From: Nocardia blacklockiae
GTDB taxonomy: Bacteria > Actinomycetota > Actinomycetes > Mycobacteriales > Mycobacteriaceae
Direction of reading: 5' to 3'
Assembly (NCBI RefSeq): GCF_015477355.1
Contig: NZ_JADLRJ010000009.1
Coordinates: 1-64,000, forward strand
DNA length: 64,000 bases
In this document: positions 1-9,100 of the stretch, one piece after another
Position numbering within the stretch: position 1 is the stretch's first letter
Layout: every line of letters begins with the position of its first letter
The notes under the pieces: model-generated
Databases searched by the model: none
What the model saw: only the letters and a program-made list of their open reading frames with translations
Told to the model about the DNA's origin: nothing
Made by a program: the position numbers and the translations under genes

Positions 1-64
1 GCTCCCACTGCTTGTCCGTCAGCACCTGGTACCGATCACCGGTCAGTGTCGCCACGGCGACCAT
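1..64 (-). CDS. Transposase N-terminus (partial, runs off left edge)
   Basis: An ATG at 64 on the minus strand opens a frame that reads MVAVATLTGDRYQVLTDKQWE before the window ends. The segment RYQVLTDKQW is typical of the first residues of IS5-family transposases (usual form LTDxQWxxIxPLLP). Only 21 codons are visible, so catalytic DDE residues cannot be checked. No clear ribosome binding site is seen, and the true start could be slightly later. A terminal-repeat-like sequence at 111-122 and a hairpin at 68-100 lie just upstream, as expected at an insertion sequence end. Confidence 0.5.
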   Translation of the reverse strand, partial: MVAVATLTGDRYQVLTDKQWE

Positions 65-67
65 AAT

Positions 68-100
68 GCATGACCGGCCCGCTGTTCGGGCTGGTCATGC
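68..100. terminator. 14-bp hairpin between giant B and the transposase start
   Basis: Positions 68-81 pair with 87-100 (one G-T pair), leaving a 5-nt loop CTGTT. It lies 6 nt beyond the stop codon of giant B. There is no T-run on either side, so it is either a non-canonical actinobacterial terminator or a subterminal insertion-sequence hairpin that shields the transposase gene from read-through transcription. Confidence 0.5.
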
Positions 101-105
101 AAAAT

Positions 106-3100
106 CTATTGGGAGACAGGCCCTAGTGCGCTCTCGTCACCGATTCCGGCAGGTGCGCCGGCGCGAATGTCCCGGTTGTCGGCGAACGACTGCCGGAATC
201 GGGTGTGCTTCACATGCTCGGCGAGGACGTCCTCCGAGACGAGGGTCAGCCATTCGTCGATGCTGCGGCCGCCGATCTCGGTCCAGCGGTCGGCGGCCGC
301 CACACAGATCTCGGTGGTGATCTCCCGTGCCGCGGTATGACCGGGCAGCCGCATCCGCACCCAACTGAGTACTTCGACCCCGCGGCTGTCTTCGAGCATC
401 TCGGCCACGCGCGCCCTGCGCCCGCTGCTGATCTGCTGCGCGATTTCCCGTCGCAGCCCGGCATCCGCCGCAGCGTGCCCGCGTGGTCCGAACAAATAGG
501 CCATGGACCGATGCATGGCCGCGATGTCGTCCCCCATCCACACGCCGAGCATCTCCAGCCCCCGCACGAATTCGTACGTCGTGTGGTGGTAAGGGAGCAT
601 GAAGGAGACCATCGCCGCGAGGAAGTCCTGCTCGGAGACGCCCGGCGGGCGCAGCCAGCGGAAGCGGGCGAGCATGCGGGTGGCCGTGCCGGAAATACCC
701 GCGTTGGCGGGAATTCCCTGTTCGGCGAGTGCGCGGGTGTAGTCGTTGTCGAGGTCGGGGTCCACGTAGACGAATCCCGGTCGCCACGGCAGCTGAACCA
801 CATGTTCGGAATGGTCGAGGCGGTATGCCTGCTCCGGGGTGACGAAACCTTCGTCACGGTAGACCTTGATCGAGCTGACGACACAATGGCCTTCGTCATC
901 GAGAATTCGACGGCCGCGTACGTCGAGACTGTACTTGGGCTCCACGTATTCGATCCGTGGGTCGCGTTCGCGCAGGAGTGCTGTCAAGCGGTCGGTATCG
1001 ATGCGGCCGTCGGCGAGGTGGTGCCTTTCCACGGCGGCGTCGAGTTCGCTGATCGACAGGACCTTGCGTTCGGGCAGCGCGGCGAATTCCCGTAGCGACA
1101 GCGGCATACCCAGCCTCGCGAAGTCTCCGGAGGTGGGAGCGAGGCGTGGTTCCTCGTTCACGCGGGCGGGGAATGCCGCATTTCGCTGTGCGTACTCCGC
1201 GAAAGCCGCATCGGCCTTGTCGCCACGAACGCGCACGTACTCGACCGGGTTGAGATCGTTCCATCTGATCGGTTCTCCCGGCTGCTTGTCCTCGAGAATC
1301 GCCGCGCGAACTGCCTCCAACGCCTCGAAGTCCAGCCCCAGTTCGTTCGCTTGGCGTCGTCGTGCGTCCTCGTCGCGGTTCATGTACCGCGCGATGCCCT
1401 GGTCCAGTGTCGGACCGAATGTCGCGTCCCCCAACTCGCTGTGGCGAGTCATCGCGTTGAGGATCGCCGACAGCTGTTCGCGCGAGTTCCCGTCGCTCTT
1501 CAGCTCGTCCAGCGGCACGGACGGCAGCACCATGCCGCCCCACCGGGGTCGGGCGGTCGCGTCGAACGCCGCGCGGATCTGTTCTTCCGTCGCCTCCGGG
1601 CACAGGCCCCTGATCACCGTCTCCAGCCGGTCCAACACCGCGATCGTCGCGGCCTTGACCTTCGGCGCGTTGCCGAGGTATCGGACCAGTTCGGATTCCT
1701 GGACCCGGTACAGGAACGCATTGGGCTGTGTGGGGCGTATTCCGAGCGAATCCGCGCGCGGTACCTCGGTCGCGCTCTCGGACGGTCCAGCGGGGCGGGT
1801 TTGTCGCTTGCTGTTCCAAGGAGTCGTTTTCGAGGCCGGGTCGGCGGTGGTATTACCGAGCAGCGGTTGTGCGCCGAGTTCGACGACCGTACTGTCCGCG
1901 AATGTGTCAGTCCGTCCTCGCATGTTGTCGAAATGTATTTCCCCGTAGGGTGCGAAGATCTTGACGCCGGCCGCGAGATATCGGTCGATCTTCTCCGCGG
2001 CCTTGTATTCCCGGCGTTTCTGGCAGACGTCGCCGACGGCGCGAATTCGGGTGCGCGCGGTGCCCTGGTCCATATCCGTCGTCTCGCTCAGGAGCCAGTC
2101 CTCGTCGTCCTTCGTGAAACGGCGCGGTACGCCGCGTTCTGGGTGGTCGGGGTATTCGAGGGCCAGCAGACGGAAGAACTCGGTTCGAGAAACGGGGGAC
2201 GTGTAAAATAGCCGCCAGTATCTATCGAGCGCCTTCTCCAAATGCGCGTCCATATCGGTATCCCTCGAACGCAAACCCTGGGGAATATATCGCAGGACGT
2301 AGTACAGGAATACGGCCGTTCGATCATGCTCCTCGAGCAGGAAGGCAACCTGCTCCTCCTCGCCCTCTTCGAGGGACTCGAGTGCAATGCCGAGCTCTCG
2401 CGCTACCTGCGCTGCCAGCGCCATTTCGCCGCGCGGGCCGGCCATCGTCTCGTCCGGCCCGGGGATACTGCCCTCGACGAAGACCACCCGTTCCTGTCCA
2501 CGAGTGAGCCGTTCCCACGTTCGCAACAGGTCTTCCAGCAGAACCGACTGTGGATGGCTCGGATCCGATCGGTGGACGGTACCGGCGAGCACATTGTCGC
2601 CCGCGATAGCCACGAGGTGCGGGCGATCGTCGCTCTCCGGGTCGGTCACCCTGGTTTGATGACCTGAACGAGTGGCCTCGCGGCGTTCGGCGCGATGCCA
2701 CGGAGACGTCGTCGATCGCTCCGCGTCGGGGTCGCCGAGTTCGATGGCGACCGGGTCGGTTCCCGGTGCCGGTTCCAGGAGTTGCCGCACGACCCGCTTC
2801 TCCATGGCGATGATCTTGGGTCGGGTGGCGGACAGCTCCTTCGCGATCTGATTCCAGCTTCGCCCGTGCAGGAAACGGAGCTGGAAGAACGTGCGCTCCA
2901 CGGGGTCCAGCAGTTCGGCCCGTGCTTGCAGGACAGCCGGCTCGACGTCGCCGAAGTGCCGCTGCCGCATCGCGAGTGCTCGCGTTTCGTTCGTCACATG
3001 GGCCGGATGATCCTCCGGCCGCAGCTGCAGGGTGACATGCTGATCCAGCCATTCGACGTGAGCTTGGGAGCAACCGAATTCGGTGGCGATGGCCTGGAAG

Positions 3101-6100
3101 GTCCACCCTTCGAGAAAATGCAGTCGGAAATAGGCGCGTTCTTCCTCCTCGGGCAGGGCAGCGGCTCTCCTCAGCAATTCTTCGCCGCTCATCGTGCCGA
3201 AATGCTTCGCCCGCAACGACGCCGCTTTCACGGCGACAGCGGGCTCCGTGATCAGCCCCTCGGCCGCCATACTCCGGCCGAGCCGAATCTCCATCTCTCT
3301 GATCGCGCGCTGTGTGCGGCCCAGCTCGTCCGCGATCTGCGGAATCGTCCAACCTCGGCGAAATCGCAGTTCGTAGCAGCGACGTTCGTCGTCGGTGCGG
3401 GGCAGATCTCGGACCAGGATGTAATCGAACGCGGTGACCCGCAGGAGATCCCGCTCGGCCTGCGTCGTCGGTCGCCGTCGCGACGATCTCGCGGCTTGTG
3501 TGACCGACTCCAGCAGTTGCTCGATCGCAGCCCGGTCTGTGATCGCAACAGTGGCCGACGGCGCGTGGCTCGGCCGCGACGACCTGATGTCGTCGGCGGC
3601 GAGTCCGAGCCAGAACCGCTCCTGCAGCCATTTGCTGTGTACCCGAGGCAGCGTCGTCCAGCCGGCTTCGAACGCGGACAGCGGCATCTCGGCGACCAAG
3701 GTGTAGTCCAGATCGGATTCCGGTACGCCGGTGCTGCGAAGCGTGTCGAGAATGCCGGTCCGGATCTCGTGGGCGAAGCGATGCCGCACCGCCTCGTCCG
3801 CGACCGCGCGCAACCACCGGCCGACGTCCTCGCCCGCGGTAACGGGCCAGCGGCGGCTGTCGGCGAGCCGGAGGACCGCCTCTTTTATTTCTCTCGCCAG
3901 TCGTTCCAGCCGCTCCGCGACCGGGTTACTCGGCGAGCTGGGCACCTGCATCGTCTGCCGGAGATACCGCAAAAGATCGGCTTCGTATTCGCTGCGCTGA
4001 TCCGCATCCGGATATGTCGCCGGAGTCTCCGATCGACTCCCTTCTCGATTCAGATAGGTGCGGTATCTACGGATACGGCGCCCGAGGAGGCCGATCTGAT
4101 CGGGCGGTATACCCAGTTCTTCCGCGATCTCTGCGGGGGTCTTGCCCGCACGGACGAGTTTGACGATCTCGGCCTGCGGCACTTCCAGCCGACCCGCCCG
4201 GTTGCCGACCGGTGGCATGGATTCGGATGGTCCGGATTCGTCGGGCCCGCCGAGGTCGATGGCGACGGGGTCGGCGCTGTCGCGGGAGGTCGGCCCGGGC
4301 TTCGGGGTGCTCCATGGTGTCGTGGGATTCGATGCCGAGGCTCGTCCAGGGGTCTGCGAGTCCGGCGCGCGGTTCGCCGCCTGCGCGGATCGAGCCCACG
4401 GGGTGACCCCGGGGTGAGCCGCTGTGGGAGCGCCGGTACCGGTCGCATTCACGCCGGGCACCGTGGTGGTGTGTTTCTCCCCGCCGGGTGATCGTCGTTC
4501 CGGACGACCCACCAGCGCGACGGAGATGTTGTCGCCTTCCCGGTGGTCCTTGGCGTACCGGACGACCCCGACGGCTGCCCGGGTGTGGTGGCCTCCGGCC
4601 TGGTCCAGTTGCTGCTTCACGCAGTCGGCGACGGATTCGGTGGTGCGGTGGACGTTGAAGGCGCCATCCGAGCCCAGCGCCACCACCCACTCGCCGGTGA
4701 GGTTGTCATGGACGGTGGGTCTCGGTAGCGGCCGGTCTGCCAGTTTCCTACCGAGCGCCTCGACCTGTCGGGGAGCCTTTTGCAGTGCCGCGATTTCCGC
4801 CGGGGTCAGATCGGGGTAGCGCTCGATCATCTTGCGGACGGCCGGATCCTGGGTGAGGTGCTCGGAGCGGCCGCCGTCCAAGCGGACCAAGTACGCCTCG
4901 GCGTCGCCGACAGCCACGGTGACGAGCTGCGATGGCGTGACCAACGCGAGCACGATCGTGCACTCGGGCGGGACTTCGGACTCGGAGTACTGCGTTCGCA
5001 CCAGGTCGACGACCGCCTCGAGAGCGGCCCGCAATGCCCGCTCGACGGTGCCGACCGGATCCGGGCGGCCGCCGCGCGCGACTCGGTCCGCCTCCTGAGC
5101 CAGCACGGCACACGCGGCCTCGGCTGCTGCTCGCGAAGCCTCGTCGCTGTGTCCCTGACCGGAGACGCCATCGGTCACCGCCGCCAACGTCCACTGCTCG
5201 CCGCCGACGGTGGCGGTCTCGATCGCGAGGAAGTCCTCGTTGGAGGTGTGCTGGTTGCCGCGGTCGGTGTAGCCACCGGCACCGACTCGCTCCACGGCGT
5301 GATTCCAGCGCCAGTTCGTCACCAGGGCCGCGGTCCGTTCGCGGAGTCGCTCGTCGGCCGTGCGGAGCGCGAGCACCGCCTGGTTCGCCTGCCGGAGCTG
5401 TGGCCGGACGCTCGGGTGGACCAGTTCGATCAGGTCGCTGTCGTCGACGGCGCCGAGGAGAGCGGGGATGGCCTTCGCCGCTTCCGCCTGCGCCGGCAGC
5501 CATTCCCGCAGCGCGTTGAAGTGCTTCACCAGGTGGCGAAGCCGCTGCTGCGAGACCGCCGGGTCGGGCCGCGCGGACAGTGCCAGCAGGTCGTCGACCA
5601 GCTCGAGCATCCGGCGTCGCCGCCGCAGGCGCTGCCGGTCCGCCGGGTCCACGGCGACAGCGCGCGGATCCACGGTCGCGGCGGTGCATTCCGCCAGCAC
5701 CTCCGCCCGCACGCGCTGGACCAGGTCCGGGTCGAGCGTCCGCAGCAGGTTCCAGTCGTCGGCGGTCGCCGCGATGCCCCCGCGGGCTGGGGTTGCCTCG
5801 GCGTGCAGATCCCGAATCCGTTTGTCCGCGAAGCGGAATCGTTCGATCGCGGCTCGATCCTGCGCGCGGGGCGCGGGCGGCACCTGGCTGTTCGCCATGG
5901 CATCGGACGCGGCGTCCTTCGCGGTCTTCAGCGCCGCCAACCACGTCGCCGCCGCGCGGTAGTGCTCGACCATCGCGTGCGCGTCGTCCGGCTCGAAAGC
6001 AGTCCCGGACCCGCGCAATGCGGTCAGCAACATGTCGATCCCGACGAGCGCATCGTTCAGGCGCTGATGCAGGGCGGGTCCCGGGACCGACGACCCTCTC

Positions 6101-9100
6101 GTATTCTCGATCGCCGCAATACGTTCCGCATCGATCCCGGCGCGGACGGACTCCACGGCGTCGATGTCGAGCCCCGCCAGCGGGTGGGCGCCCGCACCGG
6201 GGGGTGCATCGGCATCGTCGGAGCCGAGATCGATGGCGACGGTGTCGGGGCCGGGGGAGGTCGGGGGGTCGGTGTCGTCTGTTTCCGTCGCGGCGATCTC
6301 GCGATCGAACCGCTCGTCCCAGCCGTCGTCCTGGGCCGTGGGCTCGATCGGGACGGTGCGCGGCGTGGCGAATGCGGTGGATCCCGTTGTCAGCGCCTTG
6401 GCGACCTTGTTGAGCAGGGCCTTCGACGATCGGGCGCTGAGTTGGGCGAACCAGTAGGCGACCGCGTGTTCGGTGCCGCGGCTGCGTCCTCCGCGCGGTT
6501 CGGCGATCACCCAGCGGCCGGTGGCGTCCTTCGCCATCGGGACACTGATGCGCAGACCGCCGACGACGATCTCCGGGTACCACGTCGCGGTGCGGCGGCC
6601 GGGCTGCACGGGGTACTGGGTGGCGGCACTGGTCCACTCCCGGGTTGCCAGGCTGCGGGAAACCTCACGCGCGCTCAGCGGTCCGGGCTCGTCGGCCAGC
6701 GCGCCGAGCGCCTGCTCGACAGATTGGTCGTACCAGGATCTTTCTCGCTCGGCCAGTTGGCGGCCGAGTTCGATGACGTAATCGATTTTGAGTTCACCCG
6801 CCCGCGCACCTCGGGGGCGGATTTCGTCCGGCTGATAGAACGCTTCCGCCCCGAGATCCGTGAGCCATTTCGGAAAGTGGACACCGCCGAGCAACTCCAG
6901 ATCGGACGCACGCATATACGCCTCGATCAGTGCCACGGCGGGCTCGCTGAAATGCAGTTCGTCCAACTGCGGATCGTGGGGATCATCCGGTCGTCCGTAC
7001 AGCGCCACGGAATGGACCGTGCCGTCCGGCTTCGGGATCAACTCGACGAATCTGACATCGACGCCCCGCCGGGACGAATAGACATCAGCGAATTCCGGAT
7101 GGTCCTCGACGAACTCGCGCAGCGCTCGGGCATGCCGACCTTGTGATGCCGCTACCACCACGGTGACGTGCCCGTGCGGCTGGCGTTCCAGCGCGACGTG
7201 CGGACTCGCCAGGCGGCTTTCGATGCCCAGGCCCTCCTGGTCGGCGAACCGTTCCGCGAAATACGCCAGCGCCATCGGCGCGTGCAACTCCTCGGTCGCC
7301 GCCTGCACCGTCCGCAGTGCCCGGCGATACCGTTCGAGGGGCTCGGACAGCTGTCGAATCTCGGCCTCACGACGGCGGATTTGATCCGCTTCCGGTGAGC
7401 GGCCCGCCGGCTGGTCGGGCAATGCCGATCGCGCTTCCTCGACGGCTGTTCGCAGCGTGGCGAGTTCCGTTTCGCACCGCGCGAGGCTCCACGGTCGCGG
7501 CGCCCGTCGTTCCGGGATCGGCAACCCCACTCGGCGCAACAGCTCGTCCTCGGACCGGTTACGTTGCGCTGCCATGTCTTTCGTGGCCTGCGCCAACTCG
7601 TAGGCCAACCTGTCGACCTCGAGGACCGCGACGCCCAGCGCTGCGATCTGCTCGCGGACGGCGGCCGACGGTTGCTCGGCAACGATGTCGCCCCGGTGCC
7701 CGGGCGCGGTGTTCTCGGGTTCTTGCGAAAACTCTTCGGGGCCCTCGAGTTCGATGGCGACGGTGTCGGGGCGGTTGTCGGGTGAGGTGGATGTCGGGGT
7801 CGGAGTTTCGAACCAGATGGTCTTGCCGCCGCTGCGGGCGAGGTCGAGGCCCCAGGCCGCGGTGTCGGCGTCGAGGCGGGCGATGCTCGGATCTCGCAGC
7901 ACCGGAAGGTCACGACCGGAGTCGGTGACCGAGATGCGAATCATACTGCGGTGCCGCAGAATTCGTACGTGGGCGTCGCCTCGATCGGCGTATCGGAAGA
8001 CGTTCCGCACGAGATCGGACACGAGGACGGTCGGTTCGGCGGGATCGGGGTGCCCGGCCTGCGCGAGGCATTCGCCTACTGCGTCAAGGACTCTCGCCGA
8101 TCCCTGTTCGAGTGACCGCTGGGGGATGGGCAGGTCGAGGAGGAACTCATGCTCGGGTTGGGAGGGGTCGTCGACGGCGGGGGTTTCGAAGAGTTTGAAC
8201 CAGACCTGTCTTCCGTTGTCGCGGTCGAATTTCCAGCCCCAGGTTTCGGTGTGTGTGTCGAGGAGGTCGACGGCGCGCCATCCGACGCTGGTGCTGCCGT
8301 CGCGTGCGGGGAGGGTGCGGCTGGTGTCGGCGACGTGGACGTCGATCCATCGCTGTCCCCGGTGCTCGTGGACCGCGGCGGTGATCTCGGGTGTGCCGCC
8401 GCCGTCTTTGCGGGCTTGCGCAGCGAGTTCCCAGGCGATGGCGGCCGCCGTGTCGGTTTGCTCCGGGTGCGGCCAGTCGGCGAGGACCCGGTGGAGTGGT
8501 TCGACGGCGGCGGCGATGTCGTGCAGGTCGAGGCGACGGGTGGCGATGTCGACGAGGTGCCGGGGGGCGTCGGCGCGGCGCCCGAACGCGCGGAGGTGGT
8601 GGAGGGGATCGCTGCCGAGGCGCTGGGTCCAGCCGGTTCCGGGTTCGGACAGGCCGAGGATGCGGGCGAGCCGATGATCGTATTCCGCTGTGGCGGTTTG
8701 CCATCGGGCGCGTTGCTCGGGAGTGGTGTTCGGGTCACGGGTGAGTTCCTGGGCCGCGGCTTCGTGAGCGAGGCGGTCGACCACCCAGCCGGCGAGACGG
8801 GCGAAATCGGTTCGGGTGGCGGCGTTTTCGCGCTCCGCGTCGGTCATCGAGCGCAGTTCGGCGTCGATGAGGTCGAAGATCTGTGCGACCGCGCCGGGCA
8901 GGCTGTCCCGCAGAGCCGCGGCTACCTGCTGGTAGTCCCGGAACTCCCCGCGCACCTGCTCGGCGTCGTTCAGCAGCGCTGTCTTCACGCTGTATTCCTC
9001 GACCAGCGGGAGCGCTCGAGCCTGGCTCGGGTTGAGTTTGTTCTGTTCCCCGAGCCTCTGCAATGCGCCCAGCAGCGCGTACACCGCTGCCGGCGACGAC

